A stretch of 64,000 nucleotides of DNA from Metaruminococcus_A sp050943475 (lineage in GTDB: Bacteria; Bacillota; Clostridia; Oscillospirales; Ruminococcaceae): assembly GCA_050943475.1 (NCBI GenBank), contig JBMNPF010000007.1:62001-126000 (forward strand). The letters run 5' to 3'. Below, in pieces: positions 25,158-33,343 of the stretch. The position numbers and the translations under genes are program-made. The notes beneath the pieces were generated by a model. The model was not told the origin of the DNA, ran no database searches, and saw only the letters and a program-made list of their open reading frames with translations. Each line of letters begins with the position of its first letter. Within the stretch, counting starts at the first letter, position 1.

Positions 25158-26444
25158 ATGAAACATGAATTTCAAATTGAAACCATTACCGGCCGTGAGA
25201 TTTTGGATTCCCGCGGCAACCCGACCGTCAGTGCCGAGGTGCAGCTGAAAAATGGGATTTCAGCGTCTGCAAGCGTGCCATCGGGCGCTTCGACTGGTAT
25301 GTTTGAAGCATGCGAACTGCGCGACGGTGACCAGAAGCGTTACCAGGGCAAAGGAGTCCAGAATGCGGTCTCCCATGTCAACAACGAAATTGCCGGCGCC
25401 CTTGCCGGAAAGTGCGTGCTGGACCAGCAGGGGAACGACCAGATTATGCTCGACCTTGACGGCACCGAAAACAAAAAAGCGCTTGGGGCAAACGCCATTC
25501 TTGCGGTGTCTCTTGCGGTGGCAAAGGCGGGCGCCAAAGCAGTTGGCCTGCCGCTGTACCGCTATCTCGGCGGTATTTCGGCGGATACCCTTCCGGTTCC
25601 GATGATGAATATCTTAAACGGCGGCGCGCATGCAAAAAACAACATTGATATCCAGGAATTTATGATTATGCCGGTTGGCGCGCCGAGCTTTGCCGAGGGA
25701 CTGCGGATGTGCGCTGAGATTTTCCACGCACTCGGCAAAAACCTCGCCTCGATGGGGCTTTCCACTTCGGTTGGCGACGAAGGCGGTTATGCGCCCAACC
25801 TGGAGACCGACGAGCAGGCCATTGCACTGCTAGTGGAGGCCATTACATCGGCCGGGTATCAGCCGATGACCGACGTCCGCATTGCTTTGGACGCCGCGGC
25901 GAGCGAGTGGTACAAAGACGGGCACTACTGTTTTCCCAAAAAGAACCGCAAGGTTACTCAGCAGGAGCTCATTGATTATTTTGCCGGTCTGTGCGAACGC
26001 TATCCCATCGTTTCCATGGAAGATCCGCTTGCCGAGGAGGATTTCACCGGCTTTGAGGAAATGACCAAACGGGTGGGCGCAAACGTCCAAATCGTTGGGG
26101 ACGATCTTTTTGTCACCAACACCAAACGGCTTCAGAAGGGGATTGATTCCGGCGCAGCGAATGCAATTCTGATCAAACCCAATCAGATTGGTTCCCTCAC
26201 CGAGACCATTGCCGCCGTCCGTCTGGCGCAGCGCAAAGGCTATAATGCCGTTATCTCCCACCGCAGCGGTGAAACCGAGGATACCACCATTGCCGACATT
26301 GCGGTTGCGCTCAATGCCGGGCAGATTAAAACCGGCGCGCCCTCCAGAAGTGAACGGGTTGCCAAATACAACCGCCTGCTTCAAATTGAGCAGGAGCTTG
26401 GTGCACAGGCGAAATACCCGGGAGTCAGCCCCTTCCAGCGCTAA
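25158..26444 (+). CDS. eno: Enolase
   Basis: Enolase converts 2-phosphoglycerate to PEP. The 428-residue product has ITGREILDSRGNPTVSAEV, the active-site lid SGASTGMFEA, the Mg2+-binding region with SMEDPLAEED and GDDLFVTN, the catalytic Lys region ILIKPNQIGSLTET and the signature SHRSGETEDTTIAD. Length is usual. AAAAAGGGGGC precedes ATG 25158. It is not clustered with other glycolysis genes in the window; gapA lies 3.5 kb away. Confidence 0.97.
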   Translation: MKHEFQIETITGREILDSRGNPTVSAEVQLKNGISASASVPSGASTGMFEACELRDGDQKRYQGKGVQNAVSHVNNEIAGALAGKCVLDQQGNDQIMLDLDGTENKKALGANAILAVSLAVAKAGAKAVGLPLYRYLGGISADTLPVPMMNILNGGAHAKNNIDIQEFMIMPVGAPSFAEGLRMCAEIFHALGKNLASMGLSTSVGDEGGYAPNLETDEQAIALLVEAITSAGYQPMTDVRIALDAAASEWYKDGHYCFPKKNRKVTQQELIDYFAGLCERYPIVSMEDPLAEEDFTGFEEMTKRVGANVQIVGDDLFVTNTKRLQKGIDSGAANAILIKPNQIGSLTETIAAVRLAQRKGYNAVISHRSGETEDTTIADIAVALNAGQIKTGAPSRSERVAKYNRLLQIEQELGAQAKYPGVSPFQR

Positions 26445-26582
26445 GCAAATTTGCAAAGGGGCGTTGAGCCACAGGTAACTGTTATTTTCGGATATCGCTG
26501 CGGATATTTAAGGAGTAAAAACGGATTATAAACGCCGTGCCGGAAGTTGCCGGAATTGCTTTCCTTTTGTTTCGAAGCACAA

Positions 26583-26615
26583 AAAAGCCGTTTCCCTTTT
26601 GGGGAAACGGCTTTT
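26583..26615. terminator. Terminator between eno and pyrG
   Basis: AAAAGCCGTTTCCC and GGGAAACGGCTTTT around a 5-base loop. It lies 14 bases behind the pyrG stop on the minus strand and also faces the eno transcript. Confidence 0.92.
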
Positions 26616-26629
26616 GCTTTGAAGTTAGA

Positions 26630-28237
26630 TTATTTTGCCTGGTTTTCCAGTGACGCACGGATGAAATCCGCAAACAGCGGATGCGGGCGGTTCGGCCGGG
26701 ATTTGAATTCCGGATGGAACTGAACCCCAATGAACCACGGATGATCCGGCAGCTCCACAATTTCCACAAGACGTTCGTCCGGCGAAAGCCCGGAGAGAAC
26801 CAATCCGGCAGCCTGCATGGTCTTGCGGTATTCATTGTTGAATTCATAACGATGACGGTGGCGTTCATAAATCAAATCCGCGTTGTAAATGGCTTTGACG
26901 CGGGAACCCTCCGCCAGCTTGCAGGGGTAGAGGCCACGGCGCATGGTGCCGCCTTTTTCGGAAACTTCTTTCTGCTCCGGCATAATATCAATGACCGAAT
27001 GAGCGCCGTTTTCATCAAACTCACCGGAGTTGGCGTCGGCATAGCCGACAACACCGCGCGCGAATTCAACGACCGACATCTGCATGCCAAGGCAGATACC
27101 AAACAGCGGGATTTTATGCTCCCTTGCGTAACCGATGGTGCTGATCATTCCCTCAATACCACGCTCGCCGAAGCCACCCGGTACGATAACGCCGTCACAG
27201 CCTGCCAGCTTTTCTGCGACGTTTGAAGCATCAATTTCCTCAGAGCTGATCCAGCGGATGTCCACTTCCGCGTCGTTCGGAATGCCGCCGTGGCGGAGCG
27301 ATTCTGCGACCGAGAGGTAGGCGTCCGGCAGCTCAACGTACTTACCAACCAATCCAATGGTGACCTTTTTGGTCGCCGCTTTAACCTTTTCAACCATAGT
27401 GGTCCATTCGGCGTGATCCGGCTTGCGGTTTTCCAACCGGAGATGGTAGCAAACAGCGTCGGCAATGCCCTCGTTTTCCAGCATGAGCGGAATTTCGTAA
27501 AGGCTGGGCGCCGTCAGGTTCTGGATGACGTCCTCTTTGCGGACGTTGCAGAACAACGCAATTTTTTTCACCATATCCTCCGGCAGTTCCATTTCGGAAC
27601 GGCAGATGATAAGGTTTGGCTGAATGCCGAGGGAGAGCAGCTCTTTGACCGAATGCTGGGTCGGCTTGGACTTCAGTTCGTTGGAGCCGGAAATATAAGG
27701 AACAAGCGTTACATGAATGAAGATTGCGTTGTCGCGGCCAAGCTCGGTTGACACCTGACGAATCGCTTCAAGAAACGGAAGGCTTTCAATATCACCGACC
27801 GTACCGCCGATTTCGGTGATGACAACGTCGGTTGCATCGTTTTTGCCCACACGGTAAATGCGGTCTTTAATTTCGTTTGTAATGTGCGGGATGACCTGAA
27901 CGGTACCGCCCAGATAATCGCCACGGCGCTCCTTGTTGAGCACATTCCAGTAAATTTGGCCGGTAGTGATGTCGGAATTCACCGAAAGGCTTTCGTCAAT
28001 AAAACGCTCGTAGTGACCAAGATCCAGGTCGGTCTCAGCGCCGTCGTCCGTGACAAAAACTTCCCCATGCTGGTATGGGCTCATAGTGCCCGGGTCCACG
28101 TTAATATACGGGTCAAACTTCTGCATGGTTACACGGTAGCCCCTGTCTTTGAGCAGGCGGCCAATCGAAGCGGCGGTAATACCCTTGCCCAGCCCCGACA
28201 CAACACCTCCGGTTACAAATATGTACTTCACTGCCAT
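26630..28237 (-). CDS. pyrG: CTP synthase
   Basis: CTP synthase aminates UTP with glutamine. The 535-residue protein has the N-terminal synthetase domain (KYIFVTGGVVSGLGKGI, DPYINVDPGTM) and a C-terminal class I glutamine amidotransferase with the catalytic Cys in GICLGMQM (about residue 384) and the His-Glu pair in HPEFKSRP (about 507). The start at 28237 has GGAGG upstream; the in-frame extension to 28294 lacks a ribosome site. It is monocistronic with a strong promoter and a leader of about 100 bases. Confidence 0.97.
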   Translation of the reverse strand: MAVKYIFVTGGVVSGLGKGITAASIGRLLKDRGYRVTMQKFDPYINVDPGTMSPYQHGEVFVTDDGAETDLDLGHYERFIDESLSVNSDITTGQIYWNVLNKERRGDYLGGTVQVIPHITNEIKDRIYRVGKNDATDVVITEIGGTVGDIESLPFLEAIRQVSTELGRDNAIFIHVTLVPYISGSNELKSKPTQHSVKELLSLGIQPNLIICRSEMELPEDMVKKIALFCNVRKEDVIQNLTAPSLYEIPLMLENEGIADAVCYHLRLENRKPDHAEWTTMVEKVKAATKKVTIGLVGKYVELPDAYLSVAESLRHGGIPNDAEVDIRWISSEEIDASNVAEKLAGCDGVIVPGGFGERGIEGMISTIGYAREHKIPLFGICLGMQMSVVEFARGVVGYADANSGEFDENGAHSVIDIMPEQKEVSEKGGTMRRGLYPCKLAEGSRVKAIYNADLIYERHRHRYEFNNEYRKTMQAAGLVLSGLSPDERLVEIVELPDHPWFIGVQFHPEFKSRPNRPHPLFADFIRASLENQAK

Positions 28238-28278
28238 ACTCCCAAAACCTCCACTAAAATTTTGTCCCCACAATAAGA

Positions 28279-28371
28279 TAGGCTTGTCTGGCAAAGACGA
28301 GCCTAAGGTCGCAGCTTAATTGCGGAAAACATGACTGTTTTTATTTTACCTTTTTTTCGCCCGTAATTCAA
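28279..28371 (-). promoter_or_regulatory. pyrG promoter and leader dyad
   Basis: Minus-strand TTGAAT (28366-28371) and TAAAAT (28343-28348) are 17 bases apart. In the leader, TAGGCT and AGCCTA arms with inner GTCT/AGAC (28279-28305) make a hairpin with a single mismatch. The start region lacks the GGG run used for CTP-sensitive stuttering in Bacillus pyrG, so regulation may differ. Confidence 0.7.
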
Positions 28372-28542
28372 CTGGAAATCATAACTTTTTTCATTCCGGA
28401 ACCGAAAAATACAGGAAACGGCAAAACATCCTTTGCTTTTGAGAAACAAAAAGCCGGCCTTGCTTACGCAGAAATCCCCCACAGGGAAAGGTTAAAAAGG
28501 CACTTCAAATGAATTGAAAAAACGCGCCCGCTTGCAGTTTGC
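28372..28542. other. Intergenic stretch between pyrG promoter and sensor-kinase gene
   Basis: AT-rich in part, with a few weak hairpins on the minus strand that might end the sensor-kinase transcript. No gene was seen. Confidence 0.4.
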
Positions 28543-29697
28543 TTAAAACGGGGTGCTTTTGCCGATTTTCGCCAGAAAAATGTTTTCGGTGGAAAAGCGC
28601 TTGGTCAGGTAAGGGGAGGGCGGCACCGAAAGAGCCAACTCTTTGCTGGGATCGTCCTCAATGGGAATTCGCATGGAAAGGGTGGTTCCCTCGTAAGGCT
28701 CGCTTGTGATGATGCAGATACCGCCGTGCGCTTCCACCACTTCTCTAACAACGGTAAGCCCCAAGCCATTTCCTGTGTAAGAGTCAGATGCTTTCTGGGT
28801 ATTGGTATAAAACGGGTCAAATACATAGGGGAGTTCTTCCGCCGGAATGCCCACACCCTTGTCGCTGACAGTGATGACAAAGGACTCCCCCTGTTTCCGG
28901 AGCGAGAAGGTGATGACGTTGTTGAGGTCTGAAAAAACACAGCTGTTTTGAATTGCATTGAGAATTGCGACGGTCAGCCTGCCGGCGTCAATTTGGGTGT
29001 AGATAGGCTCTTCTACAATGCTGCAGCGGAATTCAATATCGGAAGAGGAAAGCAGGCGCTGGATGTTGTCGGCCAATGTCAGACAGAACTTGTTGAGCAG
29101 CATGCGCTCTTTCTGCAAAGGCGCCCCCATGGTAAGCCCGTAATGCTCGCCAATGTTGATGTTTGCGCGCATGATGCTGTAACAGCTGTAGGACAGGCTG
29201 TTCAGGTAAACAAGCTCCTCGTACATATCCTTCTCATAAAAGGTATTGGCCAGCACGCTGATGACGTTGAAAATACCGAATAACGCATTGCGGTAGGTCT
29301 GCGAGTTGATGGCGGAAAGGGCGTCAGCCGCCGAATTGAGCACAGGCGGTTTCTCTCTGAGGTGTGCAGACACCACGGCAACAAACCTGTCTCCGTCGCG
29401 CACCGGCTGAAAGGAGAGCTCCACCTGATGCGGGGGAGCGTATACAAAAGAGATCCGGCAGCTTTCTCCTGCCAGAACCATCCGGGCAATGTCGTTAAAA
29501 TCCACATGGGGAAATACGGTGCTCAGCCGTGCCGGGCGTTTATCCTCTGAAGAAAGGAGCTTTTCTGAAGCGGCGGCGTTCTCCCATAAGACGTTTAAGT
29601 GCCCATCGCAGACAAAAACAGGGCTGGGAGCGTCCTGATAAAGCGTCTTAATCAAAGTCAGCGTGTCCTGCTTCATGTTGGAATGATCGTTTATCAA
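28543..29697 (-). CDS. PAS/HATPase sensor protein, histidine-kinase-like, atypical H-box
   Basis: The 384-residue protein has an N-terminal PAS-like part (about 15-115, SPVFVCDGHLNVLWENAAAS) and a C-terminal HATPase_c domain with N box AILNAIQNSCVFS, G1 DKGVGIP, F box FDPFYTN and G2 GNGLGLTVV. The central helices (about 125-190) carry no clear His followed by E/D and a downstream Pro. No membrane segment is seen, so it is cytosolic. The start is probably TTG 29697 with GAGG upstream; ATG 29676 is possible but has no ribosome site. No response regulator is adjacent. It lies divergent from gapA. Confidence 0.8.
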   Translation of the reverse strand: MINDHSNMKQDTLTLIKTLYQDAPSPVFVCDGHLNVLWENAAASEKLLSSEDKRPARLSTVFPHVDFNDIARMVLAGESCRISFVYAPPHQVELSFQPVRDGDRFVAVVSAHLREKPPVLNSAADALSAINSQTYRNALFGIFNVISVLANTFYEKDMYEELVYLNSLSYSCYSIMRANINIGEHYGLTMGAPLQKERMLLNKFCLTLADNIQRLLSSSDIEFRCSIVEEPIYTQIDAGRLTVAILNAIQNSCVFSDLNNVITFSLRKQGESFVITVSDKGVGIPAEELPYVFDPFYTNTQKASDSYTGNGLGLTVVREVVEAHGGICIITSEPYEGTTLSMRIPIEDDPSKELALSVPPSPYLTKRFSTENIFLAKIGKSTPF

Positions 29698-29866
29698 AAT
29701 TAAGATACCTCGTTGCTTAACAATATATGTTACTATTATATCGAATCGGGTCGAACATGTAAACTTAAAAATTGCGTTTTGAAGCTGCTCGGTCCACTTT
29801 CAATAAGTTTTATGGAAAAAGTTGCATATCCCACCAAAAAAATTCATAGATTTGTGAAGTTGCCCC

Positions 29867-29895
29867 TTGAAAAGCAGCGGAATTTTTGATAAAAT
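29867..29895 (+). promoter_or_regulatory. gapA promoter
   Basis: TTGAAA (29867-29872) and TAAAAT (29890-29895) with a 17-base spacer, 30 bases before the start codon. Confidence 0.8.
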
Positions 29896-29925
29896 AATAT
29901 CAAAACATATTGGAGGTTACTGAAT

Positions 29926-30939
29926 ATGGCTATTAAAGTTGGTATTAATGGTTTCGGCAGAATCGGCCGCCTCGTTTTCCGTGCTGCTGTTAGCCAGCCG
30001 GACGTTTATGAGGTTGTTGGCATTAACGATCCGTTCATCGATGTTGATTACATGGTATACATGACCAAGTATGACACTATGCATGGCCAGTTTGACGGCA
30101 CCGTTGAAGTAAAAGACGGCAAGTTCACCGTCAACGGCAAATCCATTGAAGTTTACGCTTGCATGGATCCGAAAGAGATTCCGTGGAAAGACTGCGGCGC
30201 TGAGTACGTTGTAGAGTCCACCGGCGTTTTCACCACCATGGACAAGGCTGCTGCTCACTTTGAGGGCGGCGCAAAGAAGGTTGTTATTTCCGCTCCTTCC
30301 AAAGATGCTCCGATGTTCGTTATGGGTGTTAACAACGACAAATACACCCCTGACATGAACATTGTTTCCAACGCATCCTGCACCACCAACTGCCTGGCTC
30401 CGCTTGCAAAAGTTATCAACGATAACTTCGGCATTGTCGACGGCCTCATGACCACCGTTCACTCCACCACCGCTACCCAGAAGACCGTTGACGGTCCTTC
30501 CAAGAAAGACTGGAGAGGCGGACGTGCTGCTGCCGGCAACATCATTCCTTCTTCCACCGGCGCTGCAAAAGCGGTTGGCAAGGTTATTCCGGAACTCAAC
30601 GGCAAACTGACCGGTATGGCGTTCCGCGTTCCTACTCTGGACGTTTCTGTTGTTGACCTCACCGTCAACCTCGCAAAAGCTGCTTCTTATGAAGAGATCT
30701 GCGCTGCTGTCAAAGCTGCTTCTGAGGGCCCGATGAAAGGCATTCTCGGCTACACCGAAGATGCTGTTGTTTCTTCTGACTTCCTTACCGATGCCAGAAC
30801 CTCCATCTTTGACGCAACCGCTGGTATTGCCCTGACCGACAAATTTGTCAAACTCGTTTCCTGGTATGACAACGAGTGGGGTTATTCCAACAAAGTGTTG
30901 ATGCTCATCAAACACATGTACAGCGTTGACCACAAATAA
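29926..30939 (+). CDS. gapA: Glyceraldehyde-3-phosphate dehydrogenase, type I
   Basis: GAPDH makes 1,3-bisphosphoglycerate with NAD+. The 337-residue protein has the dinucleotide start KVGINGFGRIGRLVFRA, the catalytic Cys in NASCTTNCLAP (about residue 152) and the C-terminal SWYDNEWGYSNKV. TTGGAGGTTACTGAAT precedes ATG 29926. Codons ending in T (GCT, GTT) are far more common than in neighbouring genes, which fits very high expression. It stands alone, without pgk or tpi next to it. Confidence 0.98.
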   Translation: MAIKVGINGFGRIGRLVFRAAVSQPDVYEVVGINDPFIDVDYMVYMTKYDTMHGQFDGTVEVKDGKFTVNGKSIEVYACMDPKEIPWKDCGAEYVVESTGVFTTMDKAAAHFEGGAKKVVISAPSKDAPMFVMGVNNDKYTPDMNIVSNASCTTNCLAPLAKVINDNFGIVDGLMTTVHSTTATQKTVDGPSKKDWRGGRAAAGNIIPSSTGAAKAVGKVIPELNGKLTGMAFRVPTLDVSVVDLTVNLAKAASYEEICAAVKAASEGPMKGILGYTEDAVVSSDFLTDARTSIFDATAGIALTDKFVKLVSWYDNEWGYSNKVLMLIKHMYSVDHK

Positions 30940-30954
30940 GTTTTTGAGAAACTG

Positions 30955-30986
30955 AAAAAGAGAGCGGGGTTTCCGCTCTCTTTTTG
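30955..30986. terminator. Terminator after gapA
   Basis: AAAAAGAGAGCGG and CGCTCTCTTTTT around a short loop. Confidence 0.92.
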
Positions 30987-31048
30987 TTTTCGGCAATTCA
31001 TTAAAATCATGGGCTTAATCCCCATTCTGACTTGTAAAGGAATCTCCT

Positions 31049-31825
31049 ATGACAACCGAAGAAATTTACCAAATTGCCATGCAGCAGTCAGCGATTGAAC
31101 TTGGCTGCAAAACGGAAGATTTTTTTCAAAATGAGAACAAGCTGGTTTCTTCTGTTTGTTCCAATAAGGCAAGAAGTTATTTGCAGCTTCCATTTTCCTG
31201 CCAGATTGTTTCCTATGGATCAAATGCAGTAGCATCTGTCTCCCCCAATGTAAGTAAGGATGTCAAATGGTATATTGACCATTATAAAGTCCCGGGTTGT
31301 TTTGAAACGCCAAATATCAACCTGCTTGCACAAAAACTGGCACCATATGGGCTTTCACTTTGCTTTATGGCGGAGTATTTTTTGCCGGATGTGCAAGCGC
31401 TTCATCCGCTTCGTTGTGACTATGAAATAAGGAAACTGTTGCCGGAGGATTTTTCAGAGCTTTATACGCCTGAATGGAGCAATGCGCTTTCTCCTGCGCG
31501 CCCGCAATGTAACGTGCTTGGAATGGGAGCTTACCATAACGGCAGATTGATTGGTCTGGCTGCATGCACAGCGGATTGTGAGCAAATGTGGCAGATTGGC
31601 ATTGACGTGCTCCCGTTTTACCGCCGGCAGGGAATTGCATCTGCACTGACAAGTCGCTTGGCCTTAGAAATATTAGCTTTGGAAAAAGTGCCGTTTTATT
31701 GTACTGCGTGGTCAAATCTTTTTTCTGTTCGCAATGCAATTAAAAGCGGGTTCCGCCCCGCATGGGTTGAGCTTACAGCAAAAGACCAGGCGTTTGTTGA
31801 ACGGCTGAACAGTACCCGGAAATAG
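31049..31825 (+). CDS. GNAT family N-acetyltransferase
   Basis: The 258-residue protein has a C-terminal GNAT domain (about 125-245) with the acetyl-CoA loop IDVLPFYRRQGIASALTSRLA and the closing FSVRNAIKSGFRPAWVEL. The N-terminal half is less typical and may shape the substrate site; GNATs with this layout (GNAT_acetyltr_2-like) exist in Firmicutes. The substrate is unknown. ATG 31049 has AAAGG upstream. It sits between the gapA terminator and a convergent small gene, so it is its own unit. Confidence 0.85.
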   Translation: MTTEEIYQIAMQQSAIELGCKTEDFFQNENKLVSSVCSNKARSYLQLPFSCQIVSYGSNAVASVSPNVSKDVKWYIDHYKVPGCFETPNINLLAQKLAPYGLSLCFMAEYFLPDVQALHPLRCDYEIRKLLPEDFSELYTPEWSNALSPARPQCNVLGMGAYHNGRLIGLAACTADCEQMWQIGIDVLPFYRRQGIASALTSRLALEILALEKVPFYCTAWSNLFSVRNAIKSGFRPAWVELTAKDQAFVERLNSTRK

Positions 31826-31888
31826 TTTTAAATATGTTTTAAGCATTGTATTTGCTGGACGCGTAAAATTCAAATGGCTTTGCAAGGG

Positions 31889-31919
31889 AAAGGGCCGGGA
31901 ATTTTCCCAGCCCTTTTTG
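31889..31919. terminator. Convergent terminator of the GNAT gene and the 58-residue ORF
   Basis: AAAGGGC, GGGAA, TTCCC and GCCCTTT nest into one stem with one mismatch, followed by a T run in the rightward direction. Confidence 0.8.
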
Positions 31920-31920
31920 G

Positions 31921-32097
31921 TTACTTCATCATGTAGGCAACGTTTTCCATCACGTTCCCAATGGTTTTCATGGCTTTGCCGGCGCTTTTTTTCATGATTT
32001 TGCCTCTGCTTTTCTTGGCCTTCATGACATAGGCGGCTGTGCCGACCGCCGCACCGATTGCTACACCTTTGCCCACTGCGCTGATAAATTGGTTCAT
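31921..32097 (-). CDS. Small 58-residue protein with one hydrophobic segment and a basic tail
   Basis: ATG 32097 is preceded by a near-perfect AGGAGGG, which strongly supports translation. The product begins MNQFISAVGKGVAIGAAVGT, continues with a short Ala/Gly-rich hydrophobic helix (about 5-25) and then a Lys/Met-rich amphipathic stretch (KAKKSRGKIMKKSAGKAMK). It resembles the small YtxH-like or membrane-associated peptides of Clostridia but no family can be fixed. A TATAAT lies about 100 bases upstream on the minus strand. It is followed directly by a terminator. Confidence 0.72.
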   Translation of the reverse strand: MNQFISAVGKGVAIGAAVGTAAYVMKAKKSRGKIMKKSAGKAMKTIGNVMENVAYMMK

Positions 32098-32589
32098 CGG
32101 AATCCCTCCTGCGATTATGATTCAATTTGATTTTGTTTTTGCAGTTTTATTGTTGCCTGTCTCGCCAGAAAGATTCCTGTGATTCTTTGCCAATCCGTAT
32201 TATAAGCGGCTTCTTTTTGTAAAGTAAGTCTGTGTTTTAATATCATTTAAAATTTTAGCTCGGACAAGAAATTTTAATTTTTAAAAATTTTAAAAAAAGC
32301 AACCGCTTTGAATTGAATTCGCTTTGTAAATGACCGCAGACAGCGGCCGTGCGAGACAACGTAAATATCCGAGGTATTATGGGTTGCAAAATTATTTTAT
32401 GCATTTTAAAACGCTAAAACCTTAAATGATAAAACGGTGGCCATAAAGCTTTTTTTAATCATTGGATCACAATAATTGTTTATACGGCTTTGATGCATGC
32501 ATGGCAGCTGATTTTTCCAGTCTCTGGACAGGAAATTTTTACCGGATAAACACGTTGCTTGAAATTTATTTACAATGGAGGACGGAACA
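32098..32589. other. AT-rich intergenic island
   Basis: This 490-base stretch is clearly more AT-rich than its surroundings, with runs such as AAATTTTAATTTTTAAAAA near 32270-32295. A minus-strand TATAAT (32199-32204) may be the -10 of the 58-residue ORF. No other gene, RNA motif or mobile-element end was recognised. Confidence 0.5.
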
Positions 32590-33090
32590 ATGGATATGAA
32601 CCAATTTTCACTGGCAAAACATGACCCGGAAATACTGGAGCTGCTGGCAACCACCGCACACAAGGTTGCCGCACAATGGGCGCTGGATTGCCTGAACCGC
32701 GTGCTCCCTGTTTTTGAAGAAAAATACCCGGATGAAAAAATCCCCGCGCATGCGGTTCAAATTTTGAAGGACTGGATGAACGATAAAATATCCATGTGGG
32801 AAGCGCGAAAGTATTGCTGGACAGTGCTGAAGCTCGCAAGGGAATTGGAGCCGCAGGACAAGGCTAGCTGTCAGATTGTCCGCGCGGCAAGCCACTGCCT
32901 GGCCACCTGTCACGTGCCCACCCATTCGGAGGGGACGGCAATGTATGCCATATCTGCCATACAACATTTGAACCGGGAAAACAACAAAGAGGATACAATC
33001 GCGCGGATGGAAAGCGAAAGGCAGTGGCAGGTGAAACGTCTGCTGGAACTCCGGGAGAAATCAGCCCCAAATGCACCGGTACACCCTTAA
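32590..33090 (+). CDS. Putative immunity protein (Imm-5-like family)
   Basis: The 166-residue, mostly helical protein contains WALDCLNRVLPVFEEKYPD (about 30-50), then ILKDWMNDKISMWEARKYCW and VRAASHCLATCHVPTHSEGTAMYA. This pattern of WALDC..VLP.FE, a short A/W-rich helix and an AxxHxxATxHV block is that of proteins annotated as putative immunity protein / Imm-5-like. Their toxin partner is often unknown. ATG 32590 is selected by GGAGGACGGAACA; the in-frame ATG at 32575 overlaps that ribosome site. No toxin or secretion gene is adjacent. Confidence 0.7.
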   Translation: MDMNQFSLAKHDPEILELLATTAHKVAAQWALDCLNRVLPVFEEKYPDEKIPAHAVQILKDWMNDKISMWEARKYCWTVLKLARELEPQDKASCQIVRAASHCLATCHVPTHSEGTAMYAISAIQHLNRENNKEDTIARMESERQWQVKRLLELREKSAPNAPVHP

Positions 33091-33211
33091 GGATGGAGAA
33101 TCTTTTATCTACGTTTTGCACAAGAACGCCCTGTGGAAAGTGCTTGATTTTATGGGTATTGGCTGTTTGTGAATCGTGTAACTTTTTACACGCCTGTTTC
33201 CACCGGAAAAA

Positions 33212-33240
33212 TTGCCAAATCGGCAAAAAAATACTATAAT
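33212..33240 (+). promoter_or_regulatory. Upstream pyridoxal-kinase promoter P1
   Basis: TTGCCA (33212-33217) and TATAAT (33235-33240), 17-base spacer. Confidence 0.7.
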
Positions 33241-33293
33241 AGTTCTGGTTAATTCGTAAAAAACGAGGCGGACCGTTTCGCAGTTTTTCCTTT

Positions 33294-33322
33294 TTGCAGT
33301 TCGCTGTTTCTTTTCTTATAAT
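33294..33322 (+). promoter_or_regulatory. Downstream pyridoxal-kinase promoter P2
   Basis: TTGCAG (33294-33299) and TATAAT (33317-33322), 17-base spacer, about 22 bases before the start codon. It leaves only a very short leader, so P1 and P2 may respond to different signals. Confidence 0.7.
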
Positions 33323-33343
33323 AAATACAGATGGAGGAAATCA

